A stretch of 64,000 bases of DNA, taken from positions 1 through 64,000 of the forward strand of contig JBBROS010000014.1 of NCBI GenBank assembly GCA_038229135.1. Direction: 5' to 3'. Position 1 is the first letter of the stretch; every line of letters starts with the position of its first letter. The notes beneath the pieces were generated by a model, which worked only from the letters and a program-made list of their open reading frames with translations, ran no database searches and was not told the origin of the DNA. Of the stretch, positions 1 to 7,488 are shown piece after piece. The stretch is from JBBROS01 sp038229135. Its GTDB lineage: Bacteria > Pseudomonadota > Alphaproteobacteria > Acetobacterales > Acetobacteraceae. Made by a program: the position numbers and the translations under genes.

Positions 1-36
1 CCGCGAGGGGAGGGGGAGAAGGGCCGTTACCCCCAC

Positions 37-56
37 CCACCTCCGCGAGGAGGTGG
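37..56 (-). terminator. GC-rich stem-loop after icd
   Basis: An 8-bp perfect stem (CCACCTCC / GGAGGTGG) with a GCGA loop lies 8 bases beyond the icd stop codon. It has no T-tract, so it may be a weak intrinsic terminator or a 3'-end stabiliser. Confidence 0.45.
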
Positions 57-64
57 AGAGGCAG

Positions 65-1294
65 CTAGGCGGCCATGTCGCGCTTCATGGCGAGTTGGAG
101 GTTGTCGTCGATCTTGGCGAGAAAGTCCTGGGTGTTGAGCCAGGGCTGCTGGCGGCCGATGAGCGACGCGAGGTCCTTCGTCATGGCGCCGCTCTCGACG
201 GTGGCGATGCAGACGCGCTCGAGCGTTTCGGCAAACGCCGTCACGTCGGGCGTGTTGTCGAACTGGCCGCGGTAGGCAAGGCCGCGGGTCCAGGCGAAGA
301 TGCTGGCGATGGGGTTCGTGCTGGTCTCGCGGCCCTTCTGGTGCTCGCGGTAGTGGCGCGTCACGGTGCCGTGCGCGGCCTCGCTCTCGACGGTGTTGCC
401 GTCGGGGCTCATCAGCACGCTCGTCATGAGGCCGAGGCTGCCGAAGCCCTGGGCCACGATGTCGGACTGCACGTCGCCGTCGTAGTTCTTGCAGGCCCAC
501 ACATAGCCGCCCTCCCACTTGAGGGCCGAAGCGACCATGTCGTCGATCAGGCGATGCTCGTAGGTGAGCTTCAGCTCGTCGAAGCGCTGCTTGAACTCGG
601 CGTCGAAGATCTCCTGGAACACGTCCTTGAACATGCCGTCATAGGCCTTGAGGATGGTGTTCTTGGTGGAGAGATAGACGGGATACTTGCGGGCCAGGCC
701 GTAGTTGAAGCTGGCGCGGGCGAAGCCCTCGATGGAGGCGCGGGTGTTGTGCATACCCATGGCCACGCCCGGGCCCTTGAAGTCGAACACGTCCATGATG
801 AGCGGCTCGCCGCCGCCCGCCGGGTGATACTGCAGCGTCACCTTGCCGGGCCCCGGGATCTTGGTCTCGCTCGCGCGGTAGATGTCGCCGTAGGCGTGGC
901 GGCCGATCACGATGGGCTTGGACCAGTGCGGCACCAGGCGTGGCACGTTGCTGCAGATGATGGGCTCGCGGAAGATCGTGCCGTCGAGGATGTTGCGGAT
1001 GGTGCCGTTCGGGCTGCGCCACATCTTCTTGAGGCCGAACTCGGTCACGCGGGCCTCGTCGGGCGTGATGGTCGCGCACTTCACGCCGACGCCGTACTGC
1101 TTGATGGCGTGAGCGCTGTCGATCGTTACCTGGTCGTCGGTCTGGTCGCGGTATTCGATGCCGAGGTCGTAGTATTTCAGGTCGATGTCGAGGTAGGGCA
1201 GGATCAGCTTGTCTTTGATGAAGCCCCAGATGATGCGGGTCATCTCGTCGCCGTCGAGCTCGACGACGGGGGTCTTCACCTTGATTTTAGCCAT
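65..1294 (-). CDS. icd: NADP-dependent isocitrate dehydrogenase
   Basis: Oxidatively decarboxylates isocitrate to 2-oxoglutarate in the TCA cycle, giving NADPH; cytosolic. The 409-residue product begins MAKIKVKTPVVELDGDEMTR and carries the NPIASIFAWTRGL segment. Both the length and these blocks are typical of the homodimeric, eukaryote-like subfamily II enzymes common in Alphaproteobacteria. The frame stays open upstream of the chosen ATG, but that part is low-complexity and unlike the family, so the start at MAKIKV is preferred. It is a single-gene unit with a stem-loop just after the stop. Confidence 0.97.
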   Translation of the reverse strand: MAKIKVKTPVVELDGDEMTRIIWGFIKDKLILPYLDIDLKYYDLGIEYRDQTDDQVTIDSAHAIKQYGVGVKCATITPDEARVTEFGLKKMWRSPNGTIRNILDGTIFREPIICSNVPRLVPHWSKPIVIGRHAYGDIYRASETKIPGPGKVTLQYHPAGGGEPLIMDVFDFKGPGVAMGMHNTRASIEGFARASFNYGLARKYPVYLSTKNTILKAYDGMFKDVFQEIFDAEFKQRFDELKLTYEHRLIDDMVASALKWEGGYVWACKNYDGDVQSDIVAQGFGSLGLMTSVLMSPDGNTVESEAAHGTVTRHYREHQKGRETSTNPIASIFAWTRGLAYRGQFDNTPDVTAFAETLERVCIATVESGAMTKDLASLIGRQQPWLNTQDFLAKIDDNLQLAMKRDMAA

Positions 1295-1380
1295 GCTGTC
1301 CTCGTGTAGGTAAGGGCGCCGGGGGCGCGGTCGTGGTCGTGAAGGTGGTCGGCGCGGTATCGCACCCGGCGCGCTGCACT

Positions 1381-3492
1381 TCAAGGCGTGGGTGGGCCGG
1401 GCGACTGTGGGGCGATGGCTTGGCAGGCGGCGCCGCTCCACATGGCCACGATGTCCATGCGCGCCGGGTCGGACATCGTGGCTGGGGCCCGTCCGTCCAG
1501 CCCGGCGCCGTCCAGCCCCGCGCCGTCCAGCCCGGCGCCTTCCAGCACGCGGTCGCGGCAGGCCGGGGTCCACTGCGCGGCGATCACGTCCCGCGCGACG
1601 GCGGAGAGCGACCAGCCGCGCGGGGCCGTGCGCCCGGTGGGTGAGCGGCCGAGCCGGACCGGCACGTAGGCGCCGCCCAGGGAGACCACGCGCCGGGCCA
1701 GCGCCTCGGATGCGCTTGCGCCGCGGGCGTTTCGGGTGTGGAGCAGCACCGTGGCCGGACCGGTCAGCCCGCGGGGCAGCAACGACCATGGCGAAAGCGG
1801 CGCGCTGGCCGGGATGGGTGCGCCGGCGTTCGGGTCGTTCACGAGCTGCAGCACCACGAACCGGACGGGGCGGTCGTGGCGTCGGGCCACGCCGTCCAGC
1901 GCGTCCAGCAGCTCGAGCAGGGTGGAGGCGCCAAGGTTTTCGAAATAGCCGCCATCCGCGACAGCGTCGGGGCCCATGGGGCCGGTAAAGGTGCCGAGCG
2001 GGTCGATATAGGGGAAGCGGGCGCTGGTCCCCACCGCGGCGCTGGCAGGCATGTCAGTCCCCAGCTGGGCCAGCATGTCGCCGCCCTGGCCGCCGACATT
2101 GTTCGGCCCGAGGTCCAGGTTGCTCACCACGAGGCGGCCGCCACGCTGGAGGGAGGTGCCGTTGAGGAGCAGCGCGGGCCAGGAACGCTGCCCTGTCCAG
2201 AGCTCGAGGAAGGGGCTGGCAAGGCGGTCGTTGCCCATGACCTCGCGCCAGCGGGCTTCCCAGGCGCGTTCGAGGGCTTCGGCGCGGTCCTTGAACAAGG
2301 GGAAGGGCAGGAATCGCTGCAGCAGGTCCGGATACAGCATGGCGCCGAGGGCGGGGCCCAGGAACTCGCCGCTGAGTGCGCGCTGGAGGCAGGGTTGCAG
2401 GCCTTGGTCCGGACCTTCAGAGGCCGGGGCGGAGGCTGGGGCGGAGGCCGGGGCGGAGGCAGGGGCAGGGGCGGAGGCGGAGGCGGAGGCGGGGGCGCAG
2501 GCGGGCGCGCGGCCGGCGGCGTAGGCCGTGAGGCCGAGTGCGCCGCCGCTGACGCCGCTCATGGCGAACACCCGTTGGGCGAAGGCCGGCGAGGCGTCGG
2601 CCAGGTCCCCCAGCACGGTTGCGGTCCAGTAGGCGGCTGCGATGCCGCCGCCGCTTGCGGCCACGAGAACGACCGGGGTGGGACCACTTGAAGGCGGCCC
2701 GGCGGCGTCCAGGAAGCCAAGGAAGGCGGTCTCCACGTCTGGCCGAAACGGCAGCGCCGCCCGCTCCTGACGCAGTGCGTGGTTGTCGGGTGCCAGCCCG
2801 CGGTCCCGGAGCACGGCGAGTGCAGCGGCGAGGGCGAAGGCGAGGAACAGCACAGGTACCCCGGTGCGGCGCCCCAGGTCCAGCAGGAGGGTGCCGCCCG
2901 ACATCAGCCCGGCGGCGGCAAACAGCACGATGGACACGGGTTGCACCGCGCTGGCGGCCGCGACCGGGTCCGTGCCGAACGCGGCAAGTCCGGCGGTGCC
3001 GAGGGCCACGCTCGACAACAGCATGAGCTGGCCCGCGCGCCCCAGCCCGGCCATGGCGGACCGGGGCGCGCGCATCGCCAGGCCCGAGCGGACGGCGCCC
3101 ACCAGGAAGAGCAGGGCGCAGCCGCCGAACAGGCTCGAGGCGAGCACGAGATGCCCACGCCCGCCGGGCGCGCCCATGCTGTCGGGCACGCTGGCGCCCG
3201 CCATGCGGAGCGCATCGGCCACGACGGCGAGCGAGGCTGCCGCGAGCAGGGGCGGCATGATGGCAGGCGCGGCGCCCCGGCCCGCCTCCCGCGTGAGCGC
3301 GAACCGTGACCAGAACCAGGCATTGGTCGCCAGCCACGCTGCGCCCACGGCGAGGCTGGCCCACGCCGGGGCCGCACCGTCCTGTCCGAGGGCGATCAAC
3401 AGGTCGATCGCCTGGGGCGTCGTGCCGAGGCCGAGCTGCAGCAGCACCAGCGTGCCCAGGATGACCCGGCATCTCTGGGCGGCGCGGAGCAT
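1381..3492 (-). CDS. Patatin-like phospholipase with multi-pass membrane N-terminus
   Basis: A 703-residue protein. Residues 10 to about 240 form a series of hydrophobic segments. A patatin-like hydrolase region follows, with a glycine-rich oxyanion motif (ASGGG, about residue 275), a nucleophile elbow SGVSGG with Ser315, and a DGG motif with Asp513. These are the marks of a Ser-Asp dyad lipid acyl hydrolase, so a membrane lipase is likely; the substrate is unknown. An Ala-Pro-Ser run (about residues 333-359) interrupts the catalytic domain just after the elbow, and a GAGLD unit is repeated three times near residue 655. The start codon is one base after the purK stop, which implies translational coupling. 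Family assignment is firm from the motifs; the role is inference. Confidence 0.75.
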   Translation of the reverse strand: MLRAAQRCRVILGTLVLLQLGLGTTPQAIDLLIALGQDGAAPAWASLAVGAAWLATNAWFWSRFALTREAGRGAAPAIMPPLLAAASLAVVADALRMAGASVPDSMGAPGGRGHLVLASSLFGGCALLFLVGAVRSGLAMRAPRSAMAGLGRAGQLMLLSSVALGTAGLAAFGTDPVAAASAVQPVSIVLFAAAGLMSGGTLLLDLGRRTGVPVLFLAFALAAALAVLRDRGLAPDNHALRQERAALPFRPDVETAFLGFLDAAGPPSSGPTPVVLVAASGGGIAAAYWTATVLGDLADASPAFAQRVFAMSGVSGGALGLTAYAAGRAPACAPASASASAPAPASAPASAPASAPASEGPDQGLQPCLQRALSGEFLGPALGAMLYPDLLQRFLPFPLFKDRAEALERAWEARWREVMGNDRLASPFLELWTGQRSWPALLLNGTSLQRGGRLVVSNLDLGPNNVGGQGGDMLAQLGTDMPASAAVGTSARFPYIDPLGTFTGPMGPDAVADGGYFENLGASTLLELLDALDGVARRHDRPVRFVVLQLVNDPNAGAPIPASAPLSPWSLLPRGLTGPATVLLHTRNARGASASEALARRVVSLGGAYVPVRLGRSPTGRTAPRGWSLSAVARDVIAAQWTPACRDRVLEGAGLDGAGLDGAGLDGRAPATMSDPARMDIVAMWSGAACQAIAPQSPGPPTP

Positions 3493-3493
3493 G

Positions 3494-4656
3494 CTACGGC
3501 ATCGTGGCGTGTGACGGAGGCGAAGGCGGGGGCGGGGCCGCGGGCCCGAGGGCGGCGCGGATGCCGGCGTCGTCGGGGAGTGTGCCGAGCGGGAAGAGCC
3601 GCGTCACGTGGCCCATCTTGCGGCCCGGCCTGGCCTCGGCCTTGCCGTACAGGTGCGGGATGAGGCCGGGAACGGCGACGAGGGCGGGCCAGAGCGCCAT
3701 CTCCTCGGGGCCGACCAGGTTCTTCATCACCGCGTCCGCATGGCGCATGCCGGGCGGCAGCGGCAGCCCGGCGACGGCGCGTACGTGCAGCTCGAACTGG
3801 CTGCAGGGACAGGCATCGATGGTCCAGTGGCCGGAATTGTGCGGGCGGGGCGCGATCTCGTTCACTAGGACGCGGCCGGCCCGGTCCACGAACATCTCGA
3901 CGGCGAGGAGGCCCACGAGCTCGAGCGCCTCGGCCACCCGCCAGGCGACGCGGGCGGCCTCGGCGGCGGTGGCGGGCTTCACGCGGGCCGGGGCGAGGGT
4001 GAGGTCGAGGATGCCGTCGCGGTGGCGGTTCTCGACGGCGTCGAAGATGGAGCCGCCGCCATCGAGGCCGCGGGCGACGATGACGCTGATCTCGCAGGCA
4101 TAGTCGACGAAGCCTTCGAGGATGAGGGGCTTCGGTTCGAGGCTGGCCCAGGCGGGTGCGGCATCCTCGGGGCTGCGCAGCACGGCCTGGCCCTTGCCGT
4201 CATAGCCGAGGCGCGTGGTCTTCAGCACGGCTGGCAGCCCGAGTTCGACGGTTGCCGCGTCCAGGGCGGCGGCGCTGCCTATGGCGCGCCAGGGGGTGGT
4301 GGGCACCCCGGCGTCGCGCAGGAAGCTCTTTTCCACTACGCGGTCCTGACTGATGCGGAGCACGTGCGGCGAGGGGCGGACGGGGCGGAGCGAGGCTAGG
4401 AGGTCGAGCCCCTCGGCGCTGACGTTCTCGAACTCGAAGGTGATGACGTCGACCGCTTCCGCGAAGCGGCGCAGGGCGCCCTGGTCTTCGTAGTCTGCGA
4501 GGGTGCAGGCGGCGCTGACCTGGGCGGCCGGGCTGTCGGGCTCCGGGGTGAGGATGTGGCAGCGGTAGCCGAGGCGGGCCGCGGCGAGCGCGGACATGCG
4601 GCCGAGCTGGCCGCCGCCGACGATGCCGATGGTGGAGTTGGGTTGCAGGAAGGCGC

Positions 4657-4660
<4 letters not shown>
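3494..4660 (-). CDS. purK: N5-carboxyaminoimidazole ribonucleotide synthase
   Basis: ATP-dependent carboxylation of AIR to N5-CAIR in purine synthesis; ATP-grasp enzyme of 388 residues. The N-terminal GGGQLGRM loop, a FEFENV segment and the EIAPRPHNSGHWTIDAC block near residue 250 are diagnostic of PurK. It starts at a TTG that overlaps the purE stop (TTGA), so it is translationally coupled to purE, whose product converts N5-CAIR onward. A proline-rich tail follows the conserved core. It belongs to the DUF465-purE-purK-patatin operon. Confidence 0.95.
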
Positions 4661-5135
<475 letters not shown>

Positions 5136-5136
<1 letters not shown>

Positions 5137-5336
5137 CAGGCGATGTTGTCGGGGATGAGCCGGCTCTCGAGCCAGCTGACTTCGTCCTTCAGGAGCAGCT
5201 TGCGCTTCTTCAGGCGCTGCATGTGGAGCTGGTCCGTGCCGGCTTCGGCCAGGCGGGCGATGACAGTGTCGAGGTCGCGGTGTTCGCTGCGGAGTTCATG
5301 GAGCTGGCGGAGCAGGGAGTCGCGGTCAGTCAACAT
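5136..5336 (-). CDS. DUF465 (YdcH-like) small helical protein
   Basis: A 66-residue charged, probably helical-hairpin protein of the DUF465/YdcH family, with the typical HRDLDTVI and LKKRKLLLKDEV stretches. The family has no settled function. It is the first gene of the purEK operon and overlaps purE by one base. A paralogous small gene starts 159 bp away on the other strand. Confidence 0.85.
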
Positions 5337-5495
5337 TCCGTGCTGTTACCACGATGCGCGCCGGGGCGTCACCTGTGGGTTCCGGGACCATTCGGGGCAA
5401 CTTGCGATTGACGTGGCGTTTCGCCGTGGGACGGTATTACGGTTGTGTTGCACGGCTGCGGTGCAGCCGCGCGACCATCAATCCATGGAGGCACC

Positions 5496-5663
5496 ATGAG
5501 CCTGCAATCGCGGATCGAGAGCCTAAAGGGGCGGCATGCCCAGTTGGAGACGCGGATTTCGGCCGAGGATCATCGCCCGCGGCCAGATACGGAGGCGTTG
5601 TCGCGGCTGAAGGTCGAGAAATTGCGGTTGAAGGAAGAGATGGAGCGGCTGCAGCAGCACTGA
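5496..5663 (+). CDS. DUF465 (YdcH-like) small helical protein, second copy
   Basis: A 55-residue protein starting MSLQSRIESLKGRHAQLE and ending in a charged LKVEKLRLKEEMERL helix, the DUF465 pattern. The ATG is preceded by a clear GGAGG six bases upstream, which decides the start over an upstream in-frame ATG. It is divergent from the other DUF465 gene, and a stem-loop follows its stop. Function unknown; a coiled coil or helical hairpin is likely. Confidence 0.85.
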   Translation: MSLQSRIESLKGRHAQLETRISAEDHRPRPDTEALSRLKVEKLRLKEEMERLQQH

Positions 5664-5677
5664 CGGCGCCTGTTGCT

Positions 5678-5702
5678 CCCCCTCTCCCGCAATGAGAGGG
5701 GG
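5678..5702. terminator. Bidirectional stem-loop between DUF465 and trcR
   Basis: A perfect 9-bp stem (CCCCCTCTC / GAGAGGGGG) with a 7-base loop sits between the 3' ends of two convergent genes. No T-tract is visible on either strand. The same sequence style recurs at 14954-14978. Confidence 0.6.
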
Positions 5703-5719
5703 CAGAGCAGCCCTGGTGG

Positions 5720-6298
5720 TTACGCGGCCTCTTCGGCTTCGGGCGGCGGGGGTACCGGGACGGCGTGGCCTTCGCGGACCAAGCGGTCGTTGGCGACCTG
5801 GACCATCCCGTTGAGGTCCGACTGGCTACACAGGCCGAGGATGACCGGGTCGCGCGGCTTGATGTTGGCGCTGTTCCAGTGGCTGCGCTCGCGGACCTTC
5901 TGGATGGTTTCCTTCGTGGTGCCGAGGAGCTTGATCACCTGGGCCTCGCTGAGCTGCGGGAAGTTGCGCAGCACGAAGGCGATGGCGTCCGGGCGGTCGT
6001 TGCGCTTGGCCACCGGCGTGTAGCGGGCGCCGCGGCCGCGCTTGTTGATCGGGTTGGAGGGCGGGATGAGTTTCAGCCGCGCCTCAGGGTCCGCCTCGCA
6101 ACGCTTGACCTCGTCGCCGGTGACTTGAATGTTGGCGACCGGGTCGTAGCCGACGATGCCTTGAGCGACCTCCCCATCCGCGATGGCCTGCACCTCCAGC
6201 GGATGCATGCCGCAGAAATCGGCGATCTGCGTGAAGGTGAGCGCGGTCTTCTCGATCAGCCACACGGCGGTGGCTTTCGGCATGAGGGGGAGGGTCAT
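5720..6298 (-). CDS. trcR: Cell-cycle transcriptional regulator TrcR (DUF1013)
   Basis: A 192-residue member of the DUF1013 family, which is confined to Alphaproteobacteria; the Rhodobacter/Caulobacter-group members act with the RNA polymerase in cell-cycle gene control. Conserved blocks seen include MPKATAVWLIEKTALTF, FCGMHPLEVQAIADGE, and LLGTTKETIQKVRERSHWN, the latter a helix-turn-helix-like stretch around residues 130-150. The start at MTLPLMPKATAVW matches the family; the open frame upstream is discarded. Its head faces the DUF1192 gene. Confidence 0.93.
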   Translation of the reverse strand: MTLPLMPKATAVWLIEKTALTFTQIADFCGMHPLEVQAIADGEVAQGIVGYDPVANIQVTGDEVKRCEADPEARLKLIPPSNPINKRGRGARYTPVAKRNDRPDAIAFVLRNFPQLSEAQVIKLLGTTKETIQKVRERSHWNSANIKPRDPVILGLCSQSDLNGMVQVANDRLVREGHAVPVPPPPEAEEAA

Positions 6299-6426
6299 GG
6301 CATCCTGATACGGGTCGAGGGGCCGGCCGGCATGCCGGGCGATGCAACCTGCGTTGAGTGGTCGGGCATATGGACCTTGGGCCGTGGCAGGGTCAAGAGT
6401 TGTGGGCGAGTGGCGGAGATGAAACG

Positions 6427-6615
6427 ATGATTCCCGAGGACGACCGGCCCCGGCCAAAGGCCCCGCTGCTGCAGGCGCCGCCGCTGGAGCGGCTGGATGT
6501 GGACGAGCTTACGGCCTACGTGGCGGCGTTGCGGGCCGAGATCGGGCGGGTGGAGGCCGAGATCGGGCGCAAGGGGGCGGTGCGGGCGGCGGCGGACAGC
6601 GTGTTCAAGTTCTGA
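6427..6615 (+). CDS. DUF1192 small protein
   Basis: A 62-residue protein with the DUF1192 pattern: a proline-rich start, LERLDVDELTAYVAALRAEI, then an alternating charged helix and a SVFK ending. It is frequently a neighbour of trcR in Alphaproteobacteria and has no known function. The ATG follows GGCGGAGATGAAACG, giving a usable ribosome-binding site, and this start gives the usual family length. Divergent from trcR. Confidence 0.85.
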   Translation: MIPEDDRPRPKAPLLQAPPLERLDVDELTAYVAALRAEIGRVEAEIGRKGAVRAAADSVFKF

Positions 6616-6621
6616 AGGTGA

Positions 6622-6650
6622 CAACGGGACCGGTTGTTCCGGCCCCGTTG
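6622..6650. terminator. Bidirectional stem-loop between DUF1192 and hsp20
   Basis: Twelve-base arms (CAACGGGACCGG / CCGGCCCCGTTG, one mismatch) enclose a TTGTT loop. It begins 7 bases after the DUF1192 stop and lies between convergent genes, so it is a likely shared terminator. Confidence 0.65.
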
Positions 6651-6690
6651 CCCTTACCCTAGCCCTCGCCCAGCGGAAGAGGGAGGCGCG

Positions 6691-7170
6691 TCAGGCCGCC
6701 TGTGCCTGCGTTCCCTGGTCGTTGGCGATCGCAGGCGTCTGGCTGCCGCCGATGGTGATGCGGCGGGGCTTCAAGGCCTCGGGCACCACGCGCTTCAGGC
6801 CGACGTGCAGCAGGCCGTTCTGCAGGTCCGCGCCATCGACCTGGATGTGGTCGGCGAGCACGAAGCGACGCTCGAACGCACGGCCGGCGATGCCGCGGTA
6901 AAGCACCTCGCGCTTGCCCTCGCCCTGGGTCGCCTCGGCCTTCACGCGCCCGGTGATCACGAGCGTGCTCTCGCGGACGACCATATCGAGGTCGTCGGGG
7001 CCGAAGCCGGCCACGGCCATGGTGAGGCGGTAGCTGTCATCGCCGGTGCGCTCGATGTTGTAGGGCGGATAGGAGGGTGCGGCGGCGCTGCCCTGCGCCG
7101 TGTCGACGAGGCGCGCGAGCCGGTCGAAACCGATCGCGGTGCGGAAAAGGGGAGCAAGATCGTACGTCAT
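6691..7170 (-). CDS. hsp20: Small heat shock protein, Hsp20/IbpA type
   Basis: An ATP-independent holdase chaperone of 159 residues. It has the IbpA-type N-terminus (RTAIGFDRL), the YPPYNIER entry to the alpha-crystallin domain at about residue 35, LTMAVAGFGPDDL, the GIAGRAFERRFVLADHI core, and the family-typical NGLLHVGLKR segment. The start codon has a strong GGAGG seven bases upstream. That Shine-Dalgarno lies inside a ROSE-like hairpin, and a heat-shock-type promoter sits at the expected distance, so control by temperature at two levels is likely. Confidence 0.95.
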   Translation of the reverse strand: MTYDLAPLFRTAIGFDRLARLVDTAQGSAAAPSYPPYNIERTGDDSYRLTMAVAGFGPDDLDMVVRESTLVITGRVKAEATQGEGKREVLYRGIAGRAFERRFVLADHIQVDGADLQNGLLHVGLKRVVPEALKPRRITIGGSQTPAIANDQGTQAQAA

Positions 7171-7176
7171 GAAAAA

Positions 7177-7194
7177 ACCTCCAAGAAGCAAGGT
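7177..7194 (-). promoter_or_regulatory. ROSE-like RNA thermometer hairpin over the hsp20 ribosome-binding site
   Basis: On the minus-strand mRNA, ACCUUGCU is followed by a short loop and UGGAGGU. The first segment pairs with the Shine-Dalgarno GGAGG, leaving a bulged G opposite it. This UUGCU-anti-SD arrangement is the hallmark of the terminal hairpin of ROSE thermometers found upstream of rhizobial small heat shock genes. The predicted leader is about 107 nt, typical for ROSE. The folding was done by eye. Confidence 0.65.
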
Positions 7195-7488
7195 CATCGA
7201 GGAGCGCGCCGCCGCTAGGGCCGGCCCGTTCCGGGTGGTGTATGGCGAAGCCCCGTTCGGGCACCCCGCACGAGACATCAGATGAAATTGGACGGCGCCG
7301 CGTTCAAGAGGCGCAATCCTCATCAGCTCACGATTTCAGCAAAGGACGCGTAAACGGGCAGTTTAGGATTGTGCGCTGCAGAAAACTGGGTTGGCGGTCG
7401 AGATTCTGCGTGTTCTGCGAGCAGGTCTGCGCTAACGAGCCCGGCATCACGCACCCGCCAGTCCGGCGGAGACGAGGAATCTGCACGC
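7195..7488. other. Divergent intergenic region hsp20-nirB
   Basis: This stretch holds the hsp20 leader and its promoter on the left. The right 180 bases carry the nirB leader and are less GC-rich than the neighbours. I found no convincing sigma-54 site, NasT-type leader or small gene there. The ribosome-binding site for nirB is GAGACGAGGAA just before 7489. Confidence 0.5.
7284..7308 (-). promoter_or_regulatory. Candidate RpoH (sigma-32) promoter of hsp20
   Basis: CTTGAA (7303-7308, minus strand) followed after 11 bases by CCAATTTC resembles the heat-shock consensus CTTGAA-N11..16-CCCCATNT, with a good -35 and a partial -10. It is about 115 bases from the hsp20 ATG. Confidence 0.4.

Noticed and set aside
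2415..2495. Repetitive GGCGGAGGC-like tract that could suggest a repeat array
   Set aside because: It is in frame and encodes the Ala-Pro-Ser run of the patatin-like protein; there are no CRISPR-type spacers.
7385..7430. Possible sigma-54 promoter for nirB
   Set aside because: A TGGC is present, but the distance to the next GC is three bases too long for the fixed GG-N10-GC spacing.
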